From JBGQOJ01 sp052119585 (GTDB lineage: Bacteria; Pseudomonadota; Alphaproteobacteria; Rhodobacterales; Rhodobacteraceae): a stretch of 64,000 bases of DNA. Position numbers and translations under genes: made by a program. The notes below the pieces were generated by a model. The model worked only from the letters and a program-made list of their open reading frames with translations. It did no database searches and was not told the origin of the DNA. The stretch spans positions 248,001 through 312,000 of the forward strand of contig NZ_JBGQOJ010000001.1 in assembly GCF_052119585.1 (NCBI RefSeq), given 5' to 3'. Positions 16,387 to 24,196 of the stretch are shown here, piece by piece; the first letter of the stretch is position 1; each line of letters starts with the position of its first letter.

Positions 16387-17808
16387 ATGTTCAGAACGGT
16401 CGAACTTCCTTTGTGGCTTCTGGTTGTGGTGCTTGGCTTTGCCGCCGTCACAGCGATGAGCCATTTTCTGTTCCCTTCGGTCCGCTGGTTCTTTCGCCGT
16501 CGGATGCAACGGGCCGTTGACCGGCTGAACCACAGGCTTCAGCTTCAGATCAAACCATTCAACCTTGCCCGCCGGTCCGACACGATCAACCGTCTGGTCT
16601 ATGACCCCAAGGTGATGGAGGCCGTGGTAGAGCACGCCAGAACCGAAGGTGTGCCGGAAAATGTGGCCTTTGAAATGGCCGAACGCTATGCCCGCGAAAT
16701 CGTGCCCTCGTTCAGTGCCTCGGTATATTTCGGCTTTGCCATTCGCGCCGCAAAGGTCCTAAGCCGGTCCTTGTATCGCGTCCGATTGGGGCAATACGAC
16801 GAGGCCGCGCTAGAGGCGATCGACCGGGATGCGACCGTGATCTTTGTGATGAACCACCGCAGCAATATGGATTACATTCTGGTCACCTATCTGGTGGCCG
16901 AACGGTCTGCCCTGTCCTTTGCCGTTGGGGAATGGGCGCGCATCTGGCCCTTGCAACAATTGATCCGCGCCATGGGCGGCTATTTCATCCGCCGCAAATC
17001 GCGCAGCGTTCTGTATCGGCGCGTCCTGGCGCGATATGTGCAGATGGCGACCGACGCAGGCGTGACGCAGGCGATCTTTCCCGAAGGTGGCCTTAGCCTT
17101 GATGGCCGCGTCGGCGCGCCTAAGCTGGGATTGCTCAGCTATATCCTGACGGGGTTTCGCATGGACGGGCCGCGTGACGTGGTCTTTGTGCCCGTGGCCC
17201 TGAACTATGACAAAGTGTTCGAAGATCAGGTGCTGACCGATGCCGCGACCAAGGGCTACCGCCAGTTCCGGTTCCGTCCGGTCAACGCGCTGCTGGTTCT
17301 GGCCAAGCAGATATGGCTGCGGCTGCGCGGGCGTTTTGTGCGGTTCGGCTATGCCTCGGTCAGTTTCGGAACACCTTTGTCGCTGCGCGACTATCTCGGC
17401 TCAGCGGGCGAAGACGCGACAGAGGCATTGGGCGAAACCCTGATGTCCCGCGTGCGCGACGTGGTGCCGGTTCTTCCGGTTCCGCTGGTCGCCTTCACCT
17501 TGCTTCAGGAACAAACGCCAATCACCCATAGCGCGCTTGTCGCGGCCTGCGACAGCGTGGTTCAGCGGGCAAAAGCGCGCGACGCCCATGTGTATCTGCC
17601 GCGCGACAACATCGACGATGCGGCCCGGTTCGGGCTTCAGGCGCTGCTGCGGCGCAATCTGGTGACGGCAGAGGGCGACCTTTATGCGCCGACCGGAACA
17701 GGGCTGCACCTTTTGCGGTATTACGCCAATTCGGTAGAGCATCTATTGGTTGCGGATGCAGCAATTTCCACCGCGAAGCCCCAATTATCGAAATCCTTAA
17801 CGCAATAA
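16387..17808 (+). CDS. Glycerol-3-phosphate/1-acylglycerol-3-phosphate acyltransferase family protein
   Basis: A 473-residue PlsB-like acyltransferase with an N-terminal membrane helix (LWLLVVVLGFAAVTAMSHFL), the HX4D catalytic motif in NHRSNMDY near residue 157 and the FPEGG substrate motif near 235. Such enzymes acylate glycerol-3-phosphate or lysophosphatidate in phospholipid synthesis at the inner membrane. ATG 16387 follows a GGTCCGGT sequence and is the first methionine giving a membrane-anchored start. It stands between ecm (divergent) and ccr (120 bases downstream, same strand), an unexpected partner for a carbon-assimilation pathway. Confidence 0.87.
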   Translation: MFRTVELPLWLLVVVLGFAAVTAMSHFLFPSVRWFFRRRMQRAVDRLNHRLQLQIKPFNLARRSDTINRLVYDPKVMEAVVEHARTEGVPENVAFEMAERYAREIVPSFSASVYFGFAIRAAKVLSRSLYRVRLGQYDEAALEAIDRDATVIFVMNHRSNMDYILVTYLVAERSALSFAVGEWARIWPLQQLIRAMGGYFIRRKSRSVLYRRVLARYVQMATDAGVTQAIFPEGGLSLDGRVGAPKLGLLSYILTGFRMDGPRDVVFVPVALNYDKVFEDQVLTDAATKGYRQFRFRPVNALLVLAKQIWLRLRGRFVRFGYASVSFGTPLSLRDYLGSAGEDATEALGETLMSRVRDVVPVLPVPLVAFTLLQEQTPITHSALVAACDSVVQRAKARDAHVYLPRDNIDDAARFGLQALLRRNLVTAEGDLYAPTGTGLHLLRYYANSVEHLLVADAAISTAKPQLSKSLTQ

Positions 17809-17888
17809 AATTTCAAAAATAAGATGTCTGGGGTTGCAATGTTACTTTCACACCTCTAAATCTCCGGTAAATGCGCTGAAAACTTTGA

Positions 17889-17904
17889 TTCTGCGCTGCG
17901 GCAT
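17889..17904. promoter_or_regulatory. Candidate operator upstream of ccr
   Basis: TTCTGCGCTGCGGCAT, 25 bases upstream of the ccr start codon, differs from the element at 16256-16271 in only two of sixteen positions. Its closeness to the ribosome binding site (AAGGA, 17916-17920) would suit repression. Confidence 0.5.
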
Positions 17905-17928
17905 GGTTTGATTTGAAGGACACTGAAA

Positions 17929-19212
17929 ATGGCTCTGGATACCAAAGCGGAGAGTGCGATGTATGAGGCACCGATGAAAGACCTGTACGAAGTCGGCGAG
18001 ATCCCTCCGCTGGGCCATGTGCCCAAGCAGATGTATGCCTGGACCATTCGCCGTGAACGGCATGGCGAGCCTGACAAGGCGTTTCAGGTCGAGGTGGTCG
18101 ATGTTCCGTCGCTGGACAGCACCGAAGTGCTGGTCATGGTGATGGCGGCGGGCGTGAATTATAACGGCGTCTGGGCCGGGCTGGGCGTGCCGATCAGCCC
18201 GTTCGACAGCCATGGTGCCCCTTACCACATCGCAGGATCCGACGCGTCCGGTATCGTTTGGGCCGTTGGCGACAAGGTCAAGCGCTGGAAGGTGGGCGAC
18301 GAGGTCGTGATCCATTGCAATCAGGATGACGGCGACGACGAAGAATGCAACGGCGGCGACCCGATGTTCTCTCCGTCGCAGCGGATCTGGGGCTATGAGA
18401 CGCCCGATGGATCATTCGCGCAGTTCACCAACGTCCAGTCACAGCAGTTGATGAAGCGCCCGCCACATCTGACATGGGAGGAAAGCGCCTGCTACACGCT
18501 GACGCTTGCCACGGCCTACCGGATGTTGTTCGGTCACCGCCCCCATGTGTTGAAACCCGGCGATAACGTGCTGGTCTGGGGCGCGTCCGGCGGTCTTGGC
18601 TCCTATGCGATCCAGCTGATCAACACGGCCGGGGCCAATGCGATCGGCGTCATATCCGAAGAGGACAAGCGCGAGTTTGTTATGTCTTTGGGAGCCAAGG
18701 GCGTCATCAACCGCAAGGATTTCAATTGCTGGGGTCAGATGCCTACGGTGAACACGCCCGAATACAAGGACTGGTTCAACGAAACCCGCAAGTTCGGCAA
18801 GGCGATCTGGGACATCACCGGCAAGGGCAATAACGTGGATATGGTGTTCGAACACCCCGGCGAGGCAACGTTCCCGGTGTCGGTCTTTGTGGTCAAACGC
18901 GGCGGCATGGTGGTGATCTGCGCAGGGACGACCGGCTACAACCTGACGTTCGACGTGCGTTACCTTTGGATGCACCAAAAGCGCGTGCAGGGCAGCCATT
19001 TTGCCAACCTGAAACAGGCGAGCGCGGCGAACAATCTGATGCTGGAACGGCGTCTTGATCCCTGTATGTCCGAGGTGTTTCCGTGGTCCGACATTCCCGG
19101 CGCACACATGAAAATGCTGCGGAACGAGCATAAGCCGGGCAATATGGCCGTGCTGGTGCAATCGCCGCGCACAGGGCTGCGGACCTTCGAGGATGCCGTC
19201 GAGGGGCTTTGA
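17929..19212 (+). CDS. ccr: Crotonyl-CoA carboxylase/reductase
   Basis: Ccr reductively carboxylates crotonyl-CoA to ethylmalonyl-CoA with NADPH and CO2, the key step of the ethylmalonyl-CoA pathway. The 427-residue MDR-family protein has VNYNGVWAGLG near residue 80 (CO2-binding Asn), the NADPH Rossmann motif VWGASGGLGSYA near 217, FEH near 306 and GSHFANLKQA near 350 (CO2-binding His). ATG 17929 follows AAGGA. It is the committing gene of the pathway whose other members here are ecm, mch and mcl2. A strong terminator follows. Confidence 0.96.
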   Translation: MALDTKAESAMYEAPMKDLYEVGEIPPLGHVPKQMYAWTIRRERHGEPDKAFQVEVVDVPSLDSTEVLVMVMAAGVNYNGVWAGLGVPISPFDSHGAPYHIAGSDASGIVWAVGDKVKRWKVGDEVVIHCNQDDGDDEECNGGDPMFSPSQRIWGYETPDGSFAQFTNVQSQQLMKRPPHLTWEESACYTLTLATAYRMLFGHRPHVLKPGDNVLVWGASGGLGSYAIQLINTAGANAIGVISEEDKREFVMSLGAKGVINRKDFNCWGQMPTVNTPEYKDWFNETRKFGKAIWDITGKGNNVDMVFEHPGEATFPVSVFVVKRGGMVVICAGTTGYNLTFDVRYLWMHQKRVQGSHFANLKQASAANNLMLERRLDPCMSEVFPWSDIPGAHMKMLRNEHKPGNMAVLVQSPRTGLRTFEDAVEGL

Positions 19213-19240
19213 TCTCTTCCTAAATTGTTTACGAAATTGA

Positions 19241-19284
19241 AACGGCCGCTTGCGATATTGATACAATATCGCGGCGGCCGTTTT
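19241..19284 (+). terminator. Rho-independent terminator after ccr
   Basis: A stem of about 19 pairs, AACGGCCGC(t)TGCGATATTG against CAATATCGCGGCGGCCGTT, with one bulged T and a 3-base loop, is followed by TTTTC. It starts 29 bases after the ccr stop. Confidence 0.9.
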
Positions 19285-19434
19285 CTATTTGCGCCAATTC
19301 GTTTAATAACAATAGGTTAGATTGCCATCTATCCGCTATTTTTGGGGAATTGTTATTCGCGAGTATTTTGGAGGAAGTTAATCGTGCTAAGGTTGTATTA
19401 ACACTTCATTAACCAATCTGAACGAGATTTAGAG

Positions 19435-19650
19435 ATGAGAAATGACTGGATTATCGACGTTCTTGCCGACTTGAAATGTTTTGCCCACGCCAACGGACTT
19501 CCGGCGCTGGCGGAACAACTCGACGATGCCATTTTGGTGGCGGCATCGGAACTGGCGTTGATAGATGGGGGGACGCGTGACGGGAAGTTCTACCTCGAAC
19601 AAAGAACTGGCGACATTCATAGAGCGTATGCAGCAGGCAAAAACGCTTGA
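19435..19650 (+). CDS. Small conserved protein upstream of luxR
   Basis: A 71-residue acidic, helical protein starting MRNDWIIDVLADLKCFAHAN, with a LAEQLDDAILVAASEL helix. I recall similar small ORFs ahead of luxR genes in roseobacters, but assign no function. Its 3' third overlaps luxR in another frame by about 74 bases, which would couple their translation. The ribosome binding site is weak (TAGAG). Confidence 0.6.
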   Translation: MRNDWIIDVLADLKCFAHANGLPALAEQLDDAILVAASELALIDGGTRDGKFYLEQRTGDIHRAYAAGKNA

Positions 19651-20308
19651 TAATCTCCAGACTGAGATTGTCGCACTGCGCGACATGTTCGAGGTCGAAC
19701 ATCTTGTCTACCACTCGGTCAACAGCACGGGCCAGCAATACGCCGCCTTGACCTATAGCGCCGATTGGGTCGATCGTTACATGGATCAGGATTATGCCCG
19801 CGTCGACCCCGTGGTTCTGGGCTGCTACCAGCGGTTTCACCCCGTCGACTGGAAGCGGCTTGACTGGTCGTCGAAACCGGCCAAGGCATTTCTGGGCGAG
19901 GCGATTGATGCCGGTGTCGGCAATCAGGGCTACTCGGTTCCGATCCGGGGGCCAAACGGCCAGTTTGCCCTGTTTTCCGTCAGTCACCGCTGCGGCGACG
20001 ATGAATGGGCGCGGTATGCGGAACACCGCGTGCGCGATCTGATCCTTGTTGCGCATTTCGTGAACCAGAAGGCGCTAGAGATCGAGCGCGGCACCGACAC
20101 CACCCGCCACCGAAGCCTGTCGCCCCGCGAAACAGATGCGCTGACGCTTCTGGCGATGGGCTATAGCCGGGCACAGGCCGCCGAAAGCCTGTCGATCTCG
20201 GAACATACGTTGCGGGTCTATATCGAAAGCGCACGGTTCAAACTTGGCGCACTGAACACGACCCACGCCGTGGCGCAGGCGCTTGCAGGCGGGCTGCTTG
20301 TTCTGTGA
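19577..20308 (+). CDS. luxR: LuxR-family quorum-sensing transcription regulator
   Basis: A 243-residue autoinducer-binding regulator. The N-terminal domain (about residues 5-165) keeps the acyl-homoserine-lactone pocket residues: W and Y in SADWVDRYMDQDY, D-P in RVDPVV, W in RLDW and G in NQGYSVPIRGPNG. The C-terminal HTH (LSPRETDALTLLAMGYSR, then AAESLSISEHTLRVYIES) has the conserved E, L and G. GTG 19577 follows a GGGGGG run closely; ATG 19565, four codons earlier, is the alternative. It lies 105 bases upstream of luxI on the same strand, so it is a cognate receptor, not a solo. Confidence 0.93.
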   Translation: MTGSSTSNKELATFIERMQQAKTLDNLQTEIVALRDMFEVEHLVYHSVNSTGQQYAALTYSADWVDRYMDQDYARVDPVVLGCYQRFHPVDWKRLDWSSKPAKAFLGEAIDAGVGNQGYSVPIRGPNGQFALFSVSHRCGDDEWARYAEHRVRDLILVAHFVNQKALEIERGTDTTRHRSLSPRETDALTLLAMGYSRAQAAESLSISEHTLRVYIESARFKLGALNTTHAVAQALAGGLLVL

Positions 20309-20385
20309 CGTGCCCGCCCAAACCGTTGCCGGAACTTTATGTAAGCGCCCGCTAGAGGCCCCTTAACCCCGATCCGCTAGTCCGG

Positions 20386-20403
20386 CTGCCAGATGTCTGG
20401 CAG
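20386..20403. promoter_or_regulatory. Lux-box-like palindrome in front of luxI
   Basis: CTGCCAGATGTCTGGCAG is a perfect palindrome with 8-base arms and a 2-base centre. It ends 10 bases before the luxI ATG and runs into the ribosome binding site AGGGGA (20402-20407). Size and symmetry fit a LuxR-type binding site; the position would suit repression, or a 7-bp RNA hairpin next to the ribosome binding site. Confidence 0.65.
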
Positions 20404-20413
20404 GGGAACAGTT

Positions 20414-21046
20414 ATGATCCGGTATCTTTACGGGTGCGATTTGCACCAATTTCCGCAGTTGCGCGACACCATGTTCCGGGACCGCGCTGACCAGTTTCAC
20501 ACCCGCCTTGGCTGGCAGGTGCAGGTCGATGCCGCCGGGTTCGAGCAGGATGAATACGACGCGCTGAACCCGCTTTATGTGATCTGGCAGCGGCCCGACG
20601 GGCGGCACGGCGGGTCAATGCGGTTCTTGCCGACAACGGGGCCCTGCATGGTCAATGACCATTTCGGGCATCTGACCGGCGGCACACCGATAACCGATGC
20701 CCGCATCTGGGAAACCACCCGCTTTTGCCTGTCGCGCGACGCCGGCCCGCGCACGGCGGCGGCATTGATGCTGGGCGGGGCAGAGCTGGGCCAATGGTTC
20801 GGGCTGCGCCAATCGGTCGGTGTGTTCGACGCGCGGATGGTGCGGATTTACGGACGCCTGAGATGGCAGCCGACGGTGATCGGCCAGACGGGCAATGGCC
20901 GCGCACAGATCAGCGCGGGATTGTGGGGCCACTCTGCCAACCTGCGCGACCGGATGGCGCGGCAGGCGGGAATTTCGCCCGAGGTCTCGGCCCTTTGGTG
21001 CCTTCGGGCCTTTGGCGCACACAGGCAGGTGAAAAGAAGCGCCTGA
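20414..21046 (+). CDS. luxI: Acyl-homoserine-lactone synthase (LuxI family)
   Basis: A 210-residue LuxI homologue that makes the N-acyl homoserine lactone signal from S-adenosylmethionine and acyl-ACP. Conserved positions are present: R and F in MFRDRADQF, W in GW near 37, the acidic cluster FEQDEYD near 50, NPLYVI, R in GSMRFLPT, and E and R in WETTRFCLS. ATG 20414 has AGGGGA 6 bases upstream. Together with luxR it forms a complete quorum-sensing circuit. Acyl chain length cannot be predicted from sequence. Confidence 0.93.
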   Translation: MIRYLYGCDLHQFPQLRDTMFRDRADQFHTRLGWQVQVDAAGFEQDEYDALNPLYVIWQRPDGRHGGSMRFLPTTGPCMVNDHFGHLTGGTPITDARIWETTRFCLSRDAGPRTAAALMLGGAELGQWFGLRQSVGVFDARMVRIYGRLRWQPTVIGQTGNGRAQISAGLWGHSANLRDRMARQAGISPEVSALWCLRAFGAHRQVKRSA

Positions 21047-21087
21047 ACGCTCTGGCCCCCGCATTCCGCCCGCTGTAGTGTCGCCGC

Positions 21088-22620
21088 ATGACCGTTCCCG
21101 CCCTACAGTTCTCCGAAGATCAGGCCGATGCCTTTGACCGCGTAACCGAAGCGTTGCGGGCTGCGGGCATTGATCTGGACGATAGTGTCCTGACCCCGAT
21201 GGGCGACGGCAACCAAAGCACGCTGGCGGTGATCGGCAAGGCCGGGTCCGGCAAAACCATGCTGCTTGCCCGCCTGTATCAGGCGCTTGAACAGGCCGGC
21301 GTCGAGGTGGTGTCCGGCGACTATGAGGGGAAAAAGCGCAAGGACAAGCGCACGCTGGCCATTCTTGCCCCGACGAACAAGGCCGCAAGCGTTCTGCGCA
21401 ACCAAAAGGTGCCCGCTACGACGATTCACCGCATACTGTATACCCCCGTCTACGACCCTGAATTCGAGAAGATAGCCGAATGGCTGGCCGGCAACGGCGA
21501 CCGCCCCGTGATCGAGGGGCTGACCGACGTGGCGCTGGACCGCGCATTTGCCTTTTTCCAGTTGAACAAATCAATGCCCGGCGCGATGGCCGCCGCAGGT
21601 CTTAAGGGTTCCGATTTTATTCTGGGTTGGAAACGGCGCGACGATCCGCTGGATATCGGCTTCGTCGACGAGGCCTCGATGCTGGATGAAAAGCAGTTCG
21701 AGGATCTGAAGGAGATCTTCCCGACGCTGGTGATTTTCGGCGATCCCGCACAGCTTGCCCCGGTGGGTCTGGCGGGCGAGATGGTGTTTGAACGCTTGCC
21801 CAAGGCGCGCAAGCTGATCCTGTCGCGCATCCACCGTCAGGCGCAGGACAACCCCATTCTGGACCTCGCGCATGCGCTGGCCGATCCCGACCTCGGATTC
21901 GAAGATTTCGAGCGGATGATCGAAGACGCCGCGCGCCGCGATGACCGGGTGATTGTGGCGCAACAGGTCAAGGCTGACCTGATGGCGCGATCCCCGGTGC
22001 TGGTCTGGCGCAATGCGACGCGCATCCGCCTGATACAGGCGTTCCGCGCGGCCTATGGCGCCCCCGCGGATGCCTTGCTGGAGGGCGAGCCGCTGATTTG
22101 CGACGGCATCGAATTGCCCGCGAAACACCGCAAGAAACGTATTGATCTAGAGGCGCGCGGCCTGATCAAGGGCGCGCAGGTCGTCTACCTCGGGCCCGGT
22201 CGCAAGCCGGGATTTTCGCGCCTGCACGTCATGGGCGCCGAAGACCCGCAGGTCAGCGCCGCCTCGATCGTGAAAATCGAAATGCCCGACGAGGAAGAGC
22301 CGTTCATTCCCTTCGCCGCCCGCATGGGCGCCGCCTTTCTGCACGGCGCGGCCGTGACCATCCACAAGGCGCAGGGCAGCCAATGGCCCGATGTGCAGGT
22401 CTTTGCCCCCGATCTGTTCGCCGCCGCGCGCATGGGCCGGTCAGAGGCGGGCCAGCCGCTGTGGAAACGCCTTGCCTATGTGGCGATCACGCGGGCCGAA
22501 ACGCGGCTGCACTGGGTGGTGCGCAACCGTCTGGCACGTCCCACGGGGCCGCTTGTGGTCGATGATCTCAAGGGCGCACCGGCACGGTTGGAACTGACAT
22601 CAGAGGGTATGTTCGAATGA
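21088..22620 (+). CDS. RecD-like/UvrD-type ATP-dependent DNA helicase
   Basis: A 510-residue SF1 helicase. Walker A is VIGKAGSGKTML near residue 49, followed by LAPTNKAASVLR (motif Ia), FVDEASMLDEKQF (motif II, DEAS), VIFGDPAQLAPVG (motif III), and a C-terminal VTIHKAQGSQWPDVQV with YVAITRAE (motifs V/VI). It resembles the single-protein RecD2/AAA_30-type helicases. A long insertion follows motif Ia. The substrate and partners are unknown. The stop overlaps the next gene by 4 bases. Confidence 0.87.
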   Translation: MTVPALQFSEDQADAFDRVTEALRAAGIDLDDSVLTPMGDGNQSTLAVIGKAGSGKTMLLARLYQALEQAGVEVVSGDYEGKKRKDKRTLAILAPTNKAASVLRNQKVPATTIHRILYTPVYDPEFEKIAEWLAGNGDRPVIEGLTDVALDRAFAFFQLNKSMPGAMAAAGLKGSDFILGWKRRDDPLDIGFVDEASMLDEKQFEDLKEIFPTLVIFGDPAQLAPVGLAGEMVFERLPKARKLILSRIHRQAQDNPILDLAHALADPDLGFEDFERMIEDAARRDDRVIVAQQVKADLMARSPVLVWRNATRIRLIQAFRAAYGAPADALLEGEPLICDGIELPAKHRKKRIDLEARGLIKGAQVVYLGPGRKPGFSRLHVMGAEDPQVSAASIVKIEMPDEEEPFIPFAARMGAAFLHGAAVTIHKAQGSQWPDVQVFAPDLFAAARMGRSEAGQPLWKRLAYVAITRAETRLHWVVRNRLARPTGPLVVDDLKGAPARLELTSEGMFE

Positions 22621-23354
22621 GCAAAAGCATAATTGTCACCGGCGCAAGCTCGGGTATCGGCGCGGCGACGGCGCGACTGTTTCTGGACGCGGGCTGGACC
22701 GTCGGCCTGATTGCACGCCGCAAAGACCCCCTGAACGCAATCGCCGAAGGCTATCCCCGCGCCGTGGTCCTACCCGCCGATGTCACCGACGAGGCGGCAG
22801 TGGATGCCGCGTTTCAAATGTTCGCCGCGCGGGCCGGACGGCTGGACGTCCTGTTCAACAACGCGGGAATGTTCGGCCCCGCCGGAACAATCGACACAAT
22901 CTCCGTCGATGATTTCCGCCGGGTCGTCGACGTCAACCTGACCGGCATGTTCATCGCCGCGCGCGCCGCGTTCAGGGCGATGCGCACCCAGTCGCCGCAG
23001 GGAGGCCGCATTATAAACAACGGCTCCATTTCCGCCCACACCCCGCGCGAAGGCTCGGTTTGTTACACCGCCACCAAACACGCGGTAACGGGCCTGACCA
23101 AAACCATCGCCCTAGACGGACGCCCCTTTGACATCGCCTGTGGCCAGATCGACATCGGCAACGCGCGCACAGACCTGCTCGACGGGCTGATCACCCGCGC
23201 CATGGCCGAAAATCCCGGCGCCCCCCTGCCCGATACAATGGACGTGTCGCAGGCGGCAGAGGCGGTGCTGCATATGGCAAACCTGCCGCTCGGCACCAAT
23301 ATCCTGAACATGACGATCATGGCGACAAAAATGCCGTTCGTCGGGCGCGGCTGA
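22617..23354 (+). CDS. SDR family oxidoreductase
   Basis: A 245-residue classical short-chain dehydrogenase/reductase. It has the cofactor motif TGASSGIGAA near residue 8, NNAGMFG near 82, the catalytic Ser in NNGSISAHTP near 137 and YTATKHAVTG (YxxxK) near 149. ATG 22617 overlaps the helicase stop (ATGA), so it is translated with it, though no functional link is obvious. NADP versus NAD and substrate cannot be told. Confidence 0.9.
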   Translation: MSKSIIVTGASSGIGAATARLFLDAGWTVGLIARRKDPLNAIAEGYPRAVVLPADVTDEAAVDAAFQMFAARAGRLDVLFNNAGMFGPAGTIDTISVDDFRRVVDVNLTGMFIAARAAFRAMRTQSPQGGRIINNGSISAHTPREGSVCYTATKHAVTGLTKTIALDGRPFDIACGQIDIGNARTDLLDGLITRAMAENPGAPLPDTMDVSQAAEAVLHMANLPLGTNILNMTIMATKMPFVGRG

Positions 23355-23386
23355 TCACCGCCCCTGGCCCTCTCTCTGCCCCTAGT

Positions 23387-23429
23387 CATTCTTCTCGGTC
23401 AAAATACTCCCGCGCGAAGCGCGTCCGCC
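23387..23429 (-). repeat. Copy of the dispersed intergenic repeat
   Basis: On the minus strand this reads GGCGGACGCGCTTCGCGCGG then GAGTATTTTGACCGAGAAGAAT, the same element as at 881-932 and 5002-5030. It lies in the gap between the SDR gene and deoD. Confidence 0.6.
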
Positions 23430-23491
23430 CTGTGCACGGGAAATTCCCTTGATATACTTCGCCACGGACGCAGCAGACAGGGACCATCCAT

Positions 23492-24196
23492 ATGACCATC
23501 CACATCGGCGCAGCCCCCGGCGACATTGCCGAAACGGTTTTGTTACCGGGCGATCCATACCGGGCGAAATGGGCGGCAGAAACATTCCTCGATACCCCGA
23601 AACTGGTCAACAACGTGCGCGGCATGCTGGGGTTTACCGGCACATGGCGCGGGCATCCGGTCACGTTTCAGGGCTCTGGCATGGGCATGCCCAGCCTGTC
23701 GATCTACGTCAACGAATTGATCCGTGACTATGGCGCCCAAACCCTGATCCGTATCGGTTCGGCCGGCGCCATGCAGCCCCATGTAAACCTGCGCGATGTG
23801 ATCCTCGCGATCAGCGCCTCGACGGTTTCAACGCCCTCCGCCAGCATATTCAAGGACCTGAACTACGCCCCGACAGCCGACTGGTCGCTGCTGCATGCGG
23901 CCTTTACCGCAGCGACGGCATTGGGCACGACAACCCATGTCGGACAGATTTTCTCCTCTGACACATTCTACGATGAACGCCCGGATCTGACCGAACAATT
24001 GACGCGCCACGGGGTTCTGGCCGTCGAGATGGAAGCGGCCGAACTTTACACCCTCGCGGCGCGCTATGGCCGGCGGGCGCTTGCGGTTCTCACCATCAGC
24101 GATCACCTGATCACTCACGAGGCCCTACCCTCCAGCCAGCGCGAGCAAAGCTTTGGCGAGATGGTCGAAATCGCACTGGAGGCAGCCTTTGCTTGA
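23492..24196 (+). CDS. deoD: Purine nucleoside phosphorylase, hexameric DeoD type
   Basis: A 234-residue NP-I family phosphorylase: GAAPGDIAETVLLPGDPYRA at the N-terminus (phosphate Arg), GSGMGMPS near residue 64, RIGSAGAM near 87, VEMEAAELY near 178 and ISDH near 203 (catalytic Asp). It cleaves purine (deoxy)ribonucleosides. It complements the NP-II enzyme at 11565-12371 and provides deoxyribose-1-phosphate for the DeoC route. The next gene starts inside its 3' end. Confidence 0.95.
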   Translation: MTIHIGAAPGDIAETVLLPGDPYRAKWAAETFLDTPKLVNNVRGMLGFTGTWRGHPVTFQGSGMGMPSLSIYVNELIRDYGAQTLIRIGSAGAMQPHVNLRDVILAISASTVSTPSASIFKDLNYAPTADWSLLHAAFTAATALGTTTHVGQIFSSDTFYDERPDLTEQLTRHGVLAVEMEAAELYTLAARYGRRALAVLTISDHLITHEALPSSQREQSFGEMVEIALEAAFA

